Source: 1162T-S-0a-05 sp050299435
Lineage (GTDB): Bacteria; Pseudomonadota; Gammaproteobacteria; Pseudomonadales; Cellvibrionaceae
NCBI GenBank assembly: GCA_050299435.1
Contig: JBNKVX010000034.1
Coordinates: 1-36,837 of the forward strand
DNA: 36,837 bases
Direction of reading: 5' to 3'
Made by a program: the position numbers and the translations under genes. The number at the start of each line of letters is the position of its first letter. Positions within the stretch are counted from its first letter, which is position 1. The notes under the pieces are model-generated. The model was not told the DNA's origin. It saw only the letters and a program-made list of their open reading frames with translations, and did not search any database. Below are positions 1 through 7,774 of the stretch, in pieces.

Positions 1-179
1 TCCGCAATAGCGCCGTGAAAAATCTCATTAAAATATTCTATATCCACTTTCGACATATCGTTGTCATTGTGGAATTCAGCTTCGATCAATGCCGGTGATT
101 TATCTGTCATTTGCCATTGATAAATAGCTTGCATCGCATAGTGTCGTGCACGGCTTCGTGCTGCAGCACTTATTTTCAT
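1..179 (-). CDS. nusB: Transcription antitermination factor NusB (partial, N-terminal 59 residues)
   Basis: NusB binds boxA RNA together with S10 (NusE) and supports antitermination on rRNA operons. The visible N-terminus begins MKISAAARSRARHYAMQAIY, and the arginine/alanine-rich first helix followed by AMQAIYQWQ is the standard NusB opening. The rest of the gene lies beyond the left edge. Its ATG (177-179) overlaps the ribH stop as ATGA, so the two are translationally coupled at the end of the riboflavin operon. This ribH-nusB junction is conserved in gammaproteobacteria. Identification is secure, but only about 40 percent of a usual NusB is present. Confidence 0.93.
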   Translation of the reverse strand, partial: MKISAAARSRARHYAMQAIYQWQMTDKSPALIEAEFHNDNDMSKVDIEYFNEIFHGAIA

Positions 180-652
180 TTACTACTCCGAATATTTCTT
201 AATAACGACACCATTTCCATTGCAGTTTCAGCAAACTCACCTCCTTTGTTTGCACCGTTAACATCTGCACGCTCCTGGGCTTGCTGGAGATTGTTAACCG
301 TTAGCACACCAAAAATGATCGGCAGACCTGTATCAAGACTCACACGCGTAATACCTCTCGCACACTCGCCTGCCACATAATCAAAATGCGGCGTATCGCC
401 TCGAATGACCGCACCCAAAGTAATGATTGCATCATAGCGGCCGCTCTCCGCCAGGGCTTTGCACGTTACGGGAAACTCAAAGGCGCCAGGTGCGTAATAC
501 AAGCTTTGCTTTGCTTCTTCTACGCCATGCTTTTTAAATGCTTCTTGTGCACCTTGTAATAGCTGGCTGACTAACTCACTATTCCAGCGACTGAGCAAAA
601 TGGCATAACGCCCCTCTGCCTGTTTAATTTCGCTTTGATATTCTTTTTGCAT
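176..652 (-). CDS. ribH: 6,7-dimethyl-8-ribityllumazine synthase
   Basis: Cytosolic enzyme of the penultimate riboflavin step: it condenses 5-amino-6-ribitylaminouracil with 3,4-dihydroxy-2-butanone 4-phosphate to lumazine. The 158-residue length is normal. Visible family motifs are the early Trp of SRWNSEL (W23), PGAFEFP (55-61), ITLGAVIRGDTPHFDYV with the expected catalytic histidine H89, FGVLTVNN, and the C-terminal NKGGEFAETAMEM. The start ATG at 652 lies 11 bases after the ribBX stop and the stop overlaps the nusB start, so the gene sits inside the operon. Nothing unusual was seen in it. Confidence 0.97.
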   Translation of the reverse strand: MQKEYQSEIKQAEGRYAILLSRWNSELVSQLLQGAQEAFKKHGVEEAKQSLYYAPGAFEFPVTCKALAESGRYDAIITLGAVIRGDTPHFDYVAGECARGITRVSLDTGLPIIFGVLTVNNLQQAQERADVNGANKGGEFAETAMEMVSLLRNIRSSK

Positions 653-663
653 TATTTAATTTT

Positions 664-1770
664 CTATTCGTAATTCACATATTCCACAACTTCTAAATTA
701 AATCCGGAAATTGCATTAAATTTTAATGGCGCACTCATCAAGCGCATTTTTTTTACGCCCAAGTCCTGGAGTATTTGTGATCCCGCACCGACCTGTTTAT
801 AACCTACCTCTGCACTGGGTCGGCTCTTGCCCGTTAACAACCAGTCTATGCTCTCTTCGACTTCCCGGGTTGTTTCGTTGTGACAAATCAGCACCAACAC
901 GCCCGCGCCTTCTTCGTCCACTCTCTTCATGGCCGCTTGAAAATTCCAGGGTTTGTCTTCACGGTGCGCACTCTGAATGGTCAACATATCGCGCGACGTG
1001 CTGCCCACATGAACTCGGACCAAGACCGGTCTATCCGGGCTGATGTCTCCACGAATTAGTGCAAAGTGATATTCATTACGTGCGCTATCAAAATAAGTTT
1101 TCAATAGAAATTCGCCGTACTCGGTTTGCACAAGGCGTTCATTGACGCTGTTTATCGTTTTCTCATTCACAGACCGATATTGAATAAGATCAGATATTGT
1201 TCCAATTTTTAGCTGGTGTTTTTGCGCGAAAGCTTCCAGGTCTGCACGTCTCGCCATGCTTCCGTCTTCATTCATAATCTCAACGATAACGGCGGCCGGT
1301 TCATAGCCTGCTAATCGAGCAAGATCGCAACCGGCTTCAGTGTGACCTGCGCGGGTTAACACACCACCACGCTGTGCCATCAAGGGGAAGATATGTCCTG
1401 GCTGAACGATGTCTCCCGGCTCCGCATTTTTTGCCACTGCGGTGCGCACGGTGCGCGCCCTATCTGCCGCTGATATCCCGGTTGTCACCCCTTCGGCAGC
1501 TTCAATAGAAACCGTAAAGTTAGTGTTGTGCACGGCATGATTCTCACGCACCATCAAAGGCAGCGCCAACTTTTTACAATGCGCTTCAGTCAAGGTCAAA
1601 CAAATTAAACCGCGCGCATTGGTAGCCATAAAATTAATATCTTCAGGACGAATCTGTTCTGCCGCGATAACCAAGTCGCCTTCATTTTCTCGATCCTCAT
1701 CGTCCATGAGTATGATCATGCGTCCCTGACGAATTTCATCAATGAGTTCTTCTGTTGTATTTAATTGCAT
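664..1770 (-). CDS. ribB: 3,4-dihydroxy-2-butanone-4-phosphate synthase fused to a degenerate GTP cyclohydrolase II domain (RibBX type)
   Basis: The N-terminal half (about residues 1-200) is a complete RibB domain that makes 3,4-dihydroxy-2-butanone 4-phosphate from ribulose 5-phosphate: acidic motif DDEDRENEGD at 23-32, HNTNFTVSIEA, and AGHTEAGCDLARL. The C-terminal half aligns by length and pattern with GTP cyclohydrolase II (TEYGEF, RVHVGS, GAGVLVL, LGVKKMRL). However, the zinc cysteine pattern of RibA (SECLTGD...CDCG) is replaced by VGSTSRDM and no cysteines, and the HRQEGR-type motif reads CHNETTR. It should therefore lack cyclohydrolase activity, like the RibBX proteins of other gammaproteobacteria, and a separate ribA is needed elsewhere. 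The start was placed at the ATG at 1770 (MQLNTTEEL) because AGGAT lies at normal spacing; upstream in-frame codons add six residues. Confidence 0.93.
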   Translation of the reverse strand: MQLNTTEELIDEIRQGRMIILMDDEDRENEGDLVIAAEQIRPEDINFMATNARGLICLTLTEAHCKKLALPLMVRENHAVHNTNFTVSIEAAEGVTTGISAADRARTVRTAVAKNAEPGDIVQPGHIFPLMAQRGGVLTRAGHTEAGCDLARLAGYEPAAVIVEIMNEDGSMARRADLEAFAQKHQLKIGTISDLIQYRSVNEKTINSVNERLVQTEYGEFLLKTYFDSARNEYHFALIRGDISPDRPVLVRVHVGSTSRDMLTIQSAHREDKPWNFQAAMKRVDEEGAGVLVLICHNETTREVEESIDWLLTGKSRPSAEVGYKQVGAGSQILQDLGVKKMRLMSAPLKFNAISGFNLEVVEYVNYE

Positions 1771-1795
1771 ACTTATCCTGCGCATCAATTAGTGG

Positions 1796-2404
1796 CTATT
1801 TTTCTGCAGCTTTTTCGCCGAGCATGAGTCGCTCCAGGTAACGCGCGAGCACATCCACTTCCAGGTTTACACGTGTTCCCGGTTGATAACTTCCTATTAT
1901 CGTAACTTCCAGGGTGTGGGGCACGATATTGATATCAAACTCATCTCCATTCACAGCGTTGATCGTTAAACTCGTTCCATCAACTGTGATTGAACCTTTG
2001 TGGGCGATATATTTTGCTAAGTTTTTGGGCACACGCACAATAAAACGTTCAGAACGCGCTTCACTTTCTCTTTTTAGAATTTCGCCCACACCATCCACGT
2101 GGCCACTTACAATATGACCGCCCAAACGAGAGCTTGGCGTGAGTGCAAGTTCGAGATTCAGTCTGTCACCAACACTCCACAAACCCACGGTTGTTGTGCT
2201 CAATGTCTCGGAAGACACATCCACAACATAGCCATTTTCAAAAAATTCTATCGCCGTTAAACATACGCCATTAGTACAAATTGAATCACCCAACTTGACT
2301 GATGACCAATCTATTCCCGGCGCTTCTACACTCAATCTCAGGTCGCCATCGCGCGCTTCCAACGCCACAACCTTACCCTGAGTTTCTATAATTCCTGTAA
2401 ACAT
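1796..2404 (-). CDS. ribE: Riboflavin synthase, alpha subunit
   Basis: Catalyses dismutation of two lumazines to riboflavin. The protein has the duplicated lumazine-binding barrel: the first half begins MFTGIIETQGKV, and the second half carries LGGHIVSGHVDGVGEI with DGTSLTINAV. From the ATG at 2404 it is 202 residues, close to the usual length. A longer in-frame reading starts inside ribD, but MFTGI is the invariant N-terminus of the family, so 2404 is chosen. It follows ribD by 22 bases and precedes ribBX by 25 bases. Confidence 0.96.
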   Translation of the reverse strand: MFTGIIETQGKVVALEARDGDLRLSVEAPGIDWSSVKLGDSICTNGVCLTAIEFFENGYVVDVSSETLSTTTVGLWSVGDRLNLELALTPSSRLGGHIVSGHVDGVGEILKRESEARSERFIVRVPKNLAKYIAHKGSITVDGTSLTINAVNGDEFDINIVPHTLEVTIIGSYQPGTRVNLEVDVLARYLERLMLGEKAAEK

Positions 2405-2426
2405 AATGTATTTACACTTTGCCCAT

Positions 2427-3509
2427 TTACGCTTCAATATCCGGTTCGGCTGTAATGCGCCAATCACTCCCAATGGCTCGAATATCTTTAATATTTAGCG
2501 CCAATTGCGCAGCCATAGTCTGTATGGAAAGATCAAAGAGAGGCCGCGCTTCTTTTCCCATCAGTTTAGCCGCCATATAAATAATCAACTCATCAACCAA
2601 GCCTTCGGATAGAAAAGCACCGCTCAAGGTCGCCCCCGCTTCTATCAGTACTTCATTCGCAGACCTTTCGCTAGCAAGCATTTTTAACAGGCTGCGCAAA
2701 TTCACCTGCCCCGTTTTTTCTTCGCACTGACAAAATTCTGCATTTTCATAACGCGCTTTCCTGGCTGAAGCCAGATGCGCCATTAAAACCGGATGCCCAA
2801 GACTGAAAATTTCAGCCTCTTGTGGAGTGCGTAGTTGACTATCAACGATGACTCGCAAAGGCTGTCGTTCAACATTAGGCAAACGCACATTGAGTAAAGG
2901 ATTGTCGTGAATGACAGTACCAACTCCGCTAATTACAGCACAGCTCTGGGCACGAAGAGTCTGCACATCAGCTCTAGCTGCAGGCCCAGTAATCCACTGA
3001 CTCTTGCCATCTGCCATCGCGGTGCGTCCATCCAGGCTCATCGCCATTTTGCATCGCACCCAGGGCAAGCCCTGAGTCATTCTTTTCACAAAGCCCTTAT
3101 TCAGTTCACGCGCACTGTCTTCCATCAGCGGACCGTGGACTTTTATTCCCGCTTCCCGTAGTTGCTGGAGACCCTCGCCACACACTTGCGGATTAGGATC
3201 TTCCATCGCGTAATACACTGCTGCAACCTGAGCCTGGATTAAAGCTTGTGTACACGGACCTGTTCGCCCGGTATGCGAACAGGGTTCCAGCGTGACGTAG
3301 ACATTTGCTCCTTTGGCTTCGTCGCCCGCCATTTGAAGCGCGGCAATTTCGGCGTGAGCTTCACCGGCTTTTCGATGAAACCCTTCTGCGATCACATTTG
3401 AGTTTTTTGTGAGCACACAGCCCACTCGCGGATTTGGGCTGCTTGAAAACAGACCTTTCTCAGCCAGTTGCAGGGCGCGAGACATGCATTGCAAATCAAA
3501 AGCATTCAC
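2427..3509 (-). CDS. ribD: Bifunctional diaminohydroxyphosphoribosylaminopyrimidine deaminase / 5-amino-6-(5-phosphoribosylamino)uracil reductase
   Basis: Two consecutive steps of riboflavin synthesis. The N-terminal cytidine-deaminase-like domain (about 1-145) has the zinc site HAE (H52, E54) and PCSHTGRTGPC (C77, C86). The C-terminal DHFR-like reductase domain (about 146-355) begins WVRCKMAMSLDGRTAMADG and includes SGVGTVIHDNPLLNVR. The 360-residue length is normal. It lies 14 bases after nrdR on the same strand and 22 bases before ribE. The ATG at 3509 gives MNAFDLQCMSRAL, the usual start of the deaminase domain. Confidence 0.96.
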   Translation of the reverse strand: MNAFDLQCMSRALQLAEKGLFSSSPNPRVGCVLTKNSNVIAEGFHRKAGEAHAEIAALQMAGDEAKGANVYVTLEPCSHTGRTGPCTQALIQAQVAAVYYAMEDPNPQVCGEGLQQLREAGIKVHGPLMEDSARELNKGFVKRMTQGLPWVRCKMAMSLDGRTAMADGKSQWITGPAARADVQTLRAQSCAVISGVGTVIHDNPLLNVRLPNVERQPLRVIVDSQLRTPQEAEIFSLGHPVLMAHLASARKARYENAEFCQCEEKTGQVNLRSLLKMLASERSANEVLIEAGATLSGAFLSEGLVDELIIYMAAKLMGKEARPLFDLSIQTMAAQLALNIKDIRAIGSDWRITAEPDIEA

Positions 3510-3523
3510 GAAACGTGGCTCGC

Positions 3524-3994
3524 CTATTCCTGTTCTTCACTGGGAAAACGTTTTAAACGGTCAATTTCCTGTTGAAACTCACTGATATCCTGAAAACTGC
3601 GATACACCGAAGCAAAACGCACGTAGGCCACCTGATCCAGGCGACTCAATTCATGCATCACCTTTTCCCCAATTACCAGGCTTTGCACCTCACGCTCTCC
3701 CAAGGCTTGCAAGTAGTGCTTGACGCTATTGATTGCAGCTTCGATCGCCTCAACACTCACAGGTCTTTTTTCCAGGGCGCGTTGCAAGCCTGCTCGCATT
3801 TTTTCTTCATCAAAAGGCTGGCGACTACCATCAGACTTAATGACCTTTGGCATCAAAAGTTCAGCCATTTCATAGGTCGTAAATCTTTCCTTACAATTCA
3901 GGCATTCTCGACGACGGCGAACCTGTCCACCTTCAGCAACTAACCGTGAATCGATAACTTTGGTATCGTCTGCGTTACAAAATGGACAATGCAT
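3524..3994 (-). CDS. nrdR: Transcriptional repressor NrdR
   Basis: ATP/dATP-sensing repressor of ribonucleotide reductase operons. The N-terminal zinc ribbon has cysteines C3, C6, C31 and C34 (MHCPFC ... CLNC), with VIDSR and the RRRREC basic patch that contacts NrdR boxes. An ATP-cone follows from about residue 46 (LMPKVIKSDGSRQPFDEEKM to YVRFASVYRSF). The length of 156 is standard. It is the first gene of the rib-nusB run, as in other gammaproteobacteria. No NrdR box was seen in the 60-base space upstream, so self-regulation is not indicated. Confidence 0.97.
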   Translation of the reverse strand: MHCPFCNADDTKVIDSRLVAEGGQVRRRRECLNCKERFTTYEMAELLMPKVIKSDGSRQPFDEEKMRAGLQRALEKRPVSVEAIEAAINSVKHYLQALGEREVQSLVIGEKVMHELSRLDQVAYVRFASVYRSFQDISEFQQEIDRLKRFPSEEQE

Positions 3995-4021
3995 ATAATA
4001 TTTCGAAGCGTAAAGCGCAGG

Positions 4022-4027
4022 ATTTTA
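4022..4027 (-). promoter_or_regulatory. Possible -10 element for the nrdR-rib operon
   Basis: On the minus strand the 62-base gap between the M13 peptidase gene and nrdR contains TGTGTTAAAAT, a good -10 hexamer (TAAAAT) about 28 bases before the nrdR ATG. No convincing -35 hexamer is visible at 16-18 bases, so this is a weak call from pattern alone. Confidence 0.25.
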
Positions 4028-4056
4028 ACACAGCCTGGCGCTGAGATCGCTCGGAT

Positions 4057-6093
4057 CTACCATATCTTCACACGTTGCTCCGGTGGTAAATACAAGGCAT
4101 CCTCTTCACTCACATGAAAAGCCTCGTAAAACTCGGGGATGTTTCTCACCACACCGTTGATTCGATATTGGGCAGGTGAATGCGGGTCTGTTTTAATTCG
4201 AACACGCAATGCGTCATCGCGCATTTTATTTAGCCAGACCTGCCCGTAACCGATAAATACGCGCTGTAATCCCGTATAGCCGTCCAGAACCGGTGCTTCT
4301 TTTCCATCCAGAGAAAGTTTGTAGGCCAACAGCGCGATACTTAAGCCACCTAAATCACCAATGTTCTCGCCCAGAGTATATTCACCGTTCACACTGAGAT
4401 CTTCAAAAGGCTTGAACGCTGAATACTGTTCTACCAGGCGTTGTGTGCGCTTTTCAAATTCTGCGCGGTCTTCGTCTGTCCACCAATTTCGCAATACACC
4501 ATCACCATCAAAAGTACTGCCCTTATCATCAAATCCGTGTCCAATTTCATGACCTATCACAGCGCCAATTCCACCGTAATTCACCGCATCGTCTGCATCC
4601 ATATTGAAAAAAGGTGGCTGAAGTATTGCAGCAGGGAAAACAATTTCATTCAGTGTTGGGTTGTAATAGGCATTGACCTGCTGGGGATTCATTCTCCATT
4701 CTTTGCGATCCACTTTTTGGCCCTGACGATCAATTTGAAATTGGTAAGCATGCAAATTTGCTCGCTGTACATTTCCCAGCAAATCATTTTTTTCAATTTC
4801 CAGAGAAGAATAATCTCGCCATTTGTCTGGATAACCTATCTTGGGAGTGAACTTTGCTAATTTGTCGAGTGCCTGTGCACGTGTTTCTTCTCCCATCCAA
4901 TCGAGACTTTTAATACTAACTTCATAAGCCTGCAACAAATTATTCACCAACTCCAGCATGTGAGTTTTAGCTTCTGGAGGAAAATGTTTTTCTACATAAA
5001 TTTTTCCAATCACTTCGCCCAAGTGATCGTTTACCAAGCCTACACCACGTTTCCAAAGTGGAAGAGGTGCTTCTATCCCCTGTAATTTTTTGGAGAAAAA
5101 TTCAAAATTCTGCGAGTCAATTTCTTCACTTAAATAAGAGGCATACGAATCAAGCACCTTCCAACGCAAAAAGGTTTTCCAATCTTGCATACTTGTTGTT
5201 TCCAGTATGCCGTCAAGGGCGCGCATATAATCCAACTGTGATACTACCAAGCCGTCAATATCTTGCACACCTGCAGTTTTTAGATACGCTTGCCAGGCAA
5301 AGCCAGGCATTAACTCAGAAAGATCAGACAAAGGAATTTTGTTGTACAAGGCTTTCATATCACGCGCGTCTTCTTTCTTCATATGTTCTTTGGCGATTCG
5401 TGTTTCCAAAGCCATAATCAAAGCAGCATCCTGCTGCGGATTTTTCTGTTCAATAAAAGACAGCATTTTTTCCATGTGCTGGACATAGGCCTGGCGAATA
5501 TCGACAGATTTTTCATCCTCTTCCAAATAATACTCGCGCTCAGGTAAACCCAAACCTCCCTGCCAGGAATAAATCATATAGGTATCGGGATTTTTAAAGT
5601 CTACATATTGGCTTAGTGCTATAGGAACATTAATTCCCAGCTTATTTGCTTCTGCAAAATACGCCGCTAAATCTTCTCGTGTTTTCAATGCAGCTATTTT
5701 TTGAAATTCACCCTCAAGTGGTTTTACGCCCAAGGCATTTCTACTTTCCGTATCCAAGAAAGAAGAAAATAGATCTCCCACTTTTTGCTCATTGCTCCCA
5801 GCTACAAATTCACCACTGGAAGATTCTTCGATAATATTTTTAACATCTTCGGTGGCTTGTTCATGCAAATGCAAAAATGCACCCGTGTAGGGTCTGTCAG
5901 CAGGAATTTCGTTATTCGCTACCCAAGTGCCATTCACAAATTGATTAAAGTCATCACCGGGCTTGGTAGTTTTTTGCATGTTATCCAGCAACACGCCGGA
6001 AGCTTTGGTTTTTATGCTTTTGTCTTGAGTATCACAGGCGGACAACAAAACAATTAGCGAGAAACAAACGAGAGAAACAAAGAGCGATTTCAT
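4057..6093 (-). CDS. M13 family metallopeptidase (PepO/neprilysin-like) lipoprotein
   Basis: Zinc endopeptidase anchored to a membrane, probably in the periplasm or cell envelope, cleaving short peptides. The N-terminus is a lipoprotein signal with lipobox LSAC, lipid-modified C20. The M13 N-terminal alpha-helical domain spans about 40-440. The catalytic domain holds the substrate motif NAYY (474-477), zinc motif HEIGH (H515, E516, H519) and the third ligand E576 in ENIGD, all intact. The C-terminus ends RVKIW, resembling the KxRVW tail of the family. The 678-residue length is normal. The ATG is preceded by two tandem copies of an 11-base unit carrying a Shine-Dalgarno sequence. It stands alone between glyA and nrdR. 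Confidence 0.95.
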   Translation of the reverse strand: MKSLFVSLVCFSLIVLLSACDTQDKSIKTKASGVLLDNMQKTTKPGDDFNQFVNGTWVANNEIPADRPYTGAFLHLHEQATEDVKNIIEESSSGEFVAGSNEQKVGDLFSSFLDTESRNALGVKPLEGEFQKIAALKTREDLAAYFAEANKLGINVPIALSQYVDFKNPDTYMIYSWQGGLGLPEREYYLEEDEKSVDIRQAYVQHMEKMLSFIEQKNPQQDAALIMALETRIAKEHMKKEDARDMKALYNKIPLSDLSELMPGFAWQAYLKTAGVQDIDGLVVSQLDYMRALDGILETTSMQDWKTFLRWKVLDSYASYLSEEIDSQNFEFFSKKLQGIEAPLPLWKRGVGLVNDHLGEVIGKIYVEKHFPPEAKTHMLELVNNLLQAYEVSIKSLDWMGEETRAQALDKLAKFTPKIGYPDKWRDYSSLEIEKNDLLGNVQRANLHAYQFQIDRQGQKVDRKEWRMNPQQVNAYYNPTLNEIVFPAAILQPPFFNMDADDAVNYGGIGAVIGHEIGHGFDDKGSTFDGDGVLRNWWTDEDRAEFEKRTQRLVEQYSAFKPFEDLSVNGEYTLGENIGDLGGLSIALLAYKLSLDGKEAPVLDGYTGLQRVFIGYGQVWLNKMRDDALRVRIKTDPHSPAQYRINGVVRNIPEFYEAFHVSEEDALYLPPEQRVKIW

Positions 6094-6115
6094 TTGACTA
6101 TCCTTTGACTATCCT
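6094..6115 (-). repeat. Perfect 11-bp tandem duplication carrying the ribosome-binding site of the M13 peptidase gene
   Basis: The plus strand reads TTGACTATCCT twice in direct succession. On the coding strand each copy is AGGATAGTCAA. The copy nearest the gene puts AGGA seven bases from the ATG; the second copy puts another AGGA 11 bases further away. This is a directly visible micro-duplication. Confidence 0.9.
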
Positions 6116-6256
6116 TGCCAAAAATTAAAACTGGATCATACCGAGCTACCTGCACAACTTAAAGCATTTGCAGAGAATCAAATAGGGAATAATTTGGTAA
6201 AAGCACAACGTAAACGCCTTGAGCAAAATATAAAGGGTTTATGTGTGGCATATGAC

Positions 6257-6286
6257 GCCAGCATTGCGTTAAAGCGCCATGCTGGC
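6257..6286 (-). terminator. Strong hairpin just downstream of glyA, without a clear U-tract
   Basis: GCCAGCAT at 6257-6264 pairs perfectly with ATGCTGGC at 6279-6286, with a further GCG/CGC inner pairing around a TTAA-containing loop. It lies 10 bases past the glyA stop. No run of T follows on either strand, so it is either an RNA 3'-end-stabilising hairpin or a weak terminator rather than a canonical intrinsic terminator. Confidence 0.5.
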
Positions 6287-6296
6287 AAAGAAAATA

Positions 6297-7562
6297 TCAG
6301 GCTGCGTAAACCGGGTATTTTTGGCAAATATTTAACACTTTGGATTTCACTTCAGCAATCACTGCATCTGCCTGGCCTGCTTCAAGTGCATCCAAGACAT
6401 CACACATCCAATGCGTGAGCTCTACTGTTTCTTCCACACCAAAGCCACGCGTTGTGATAGCAGGCGTACCCACTCGCAATCCACTGGTAATGAAGGGAGA
6501 CCGCGGGTCATTCGGTACGGCATTTTTGTTCACGGTAATATTGGCGCTACCCAAGGCTTCATCTGCATCTTTACCTGTATATTCCTTGCCAATGAGGTCA
6601 ACCAACATCAAGTGGTTTTCAGTTCCGCCACTGACAATTTTAATTCCGCGCTGAATAAAGGCTTCTGCCATTGCCTTTGCATTGGTGACAACCTGTTTTT
6701 GATAGGACACAAATTCATCACTCATGGCTTCTTTGAAGCTCACTGCTTTCGCTGCGATCACATGCATAAGTGGTCCACCCTGACCACCTGGAAATACCGC
6801 AGAATTCAGTTTTTTCTCAAGTTCTTCATTGGCTTTGGCCAAGATAATTCCACCACGCGGACCGCGCAGTGTTTTGTGGGTGGTAGAGGTAGTCACATCG
6901 GCAATTTGCACTGGCGATGGGTACACCCCTGCGGCAACCAAGCCCGCGACATGAGCCATATCAACCATAAGATAGGCCCCGACCTCATCAGCAATATCGC
7001 GGAATTTTTGCCAATCCATAATTTGGCTGTAAGCCGAAAAACCCGCCACAATCATTTTGGGTTTATGTTCACGCGCTAGCCCTGCAATTTCATCATAATC
7101 GACACAACCGGTGTCCGGATTTAAACCGTATTGAACGGCATTGTAGATTTTCCCGGAGAAATTCACTTTCGCACCGTGAGTCAAATGGCCGCCATGCGCG
7201 AGACTCATACCCAAAACGGTATCGCCAGGGGAACACAATGCCGCATAAACTGCTGTATTGGCTTGCGAACCAGAGTGCGGCTGCACGTTCGCGTAATCCG
7301 CTGCAAAAAGCTGTTTTGCGCGTTCAATGGCAAGCGCTTCAGCCTGGTCAACATATTCACAACCACCGTAGTAACGTTTGTTGGGATAGCCTTCAGCATA
7401 TTTATTGGTCAGCTTTGTGCCTTGGGCGGCAATTACGAGAGGGCTGGTGTAGTTTTCCGAAGCAATTAATTCGATGTGTTCTTCCTGGCGGCGTCCTTCA
7501 TTTTCAATGGATTGCCAAATTTCAGGATCAAAAGATTCAAGGGTAAGTTTGGGATCAAACAT
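6297..7562 (-). CDS. glyA: Serine hydroxymethyltransferase
   Basis: PLP enzyme interconverting serine and glycine and charging tetrahydrofolate with a one-carbon unit. From the ATG at 7562 it is 421 residues, close to the family norm. Visible landmarks are ELIASENYTS, the NKYAEGYPNKRYYGGCEYVD block, HGGHLTHG, the PLP-binding VDMAHVAG (D201, H204) and the Schiff-base lysine K230 in TTTHKTLRGPRGG. The longer in-frame reading to 7646 adds an arginine/proline-rich leader unlike the family. The 7562 start has AGAGGAAG at good spacing and is preferred. It is divergent from ettA. Confidence 0.96.
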   Translation of the reverse strand: MFDPKLTLESFDPEIWQSIENEGRRQEEHIELIASENYTSPLVIAAQGTKLTNKYAEGYPNKRYYGGCEYVDQAEALAIERAKQLFAADYANVQPHSGSQANTAVYAALCSPGDTVLGMSLAHGGHLTHGAKVNFSGKIYNAVQYGLNPDTGCVDYDEIAGLAREHKPKMIVAGFSAYSQIMDWQKFRDIADEVGAYLMVDMAHVAGLVAAGVYPSPVQIADVTTSTTHKTLRGPRGGIILAKANEELEKKLNSAVFPGGQGGPLMHVIAAKAVSFKEAMSDEFVSYQKQVVTNAKAMAEAFIQRGIKIVSGGTENHLMLVDLIGKEYTGKDADEALGSANITVNKNAVPNDPRSPFITSGLRVGTPAITTRGFGVEETVELTHWMCDVLDALEAGQADAVIAEVKSKVLNICQKYPVYAA

Positions 7563-7698
7563 GGGCTTCCTCTCGTCGTTAGGGGTGGCAAATTGGCCGG
7601 GCCGGCCCAGAGGGCTTTCAGGGTGGCGGCTGAAAAAAAGGCGCAATTGTACCTGAATGTCCTGGCTTTCACATCGCCAAATTTCGTCCTGAGGGCTT

Positions 7699-7726
7699 TT
7701 GTTTTTAGACAGATAAACGCTAGACT
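7699..7726 (+). promoter_or_regulatory. Possible promoter for ettA overlapping a 13-bp palindrome
   Basis: TTGTTT (7699-7704) and TAGACT (7721-7726) are separated by 16 bases and lie about 50 bases before the ettA ATG. The -10 candidate sits inside the perfect inverted repeat CGCTAG-A-CTAGCG (7718-7730). This is pattern evidence only. Confidence 0.3.
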
Positions 7727-7774
7727 AGCGCCCCAAAAATTTCTTTTGCAATCACTTTAAGGACTGCTCCCAAC

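Noticed and set aside
653..1795. FMN riboswitch before ribB
   Set aside because: The gaps around ribBX are only 11 and 25 bases, with no room for an RFN element and no matching motifs.
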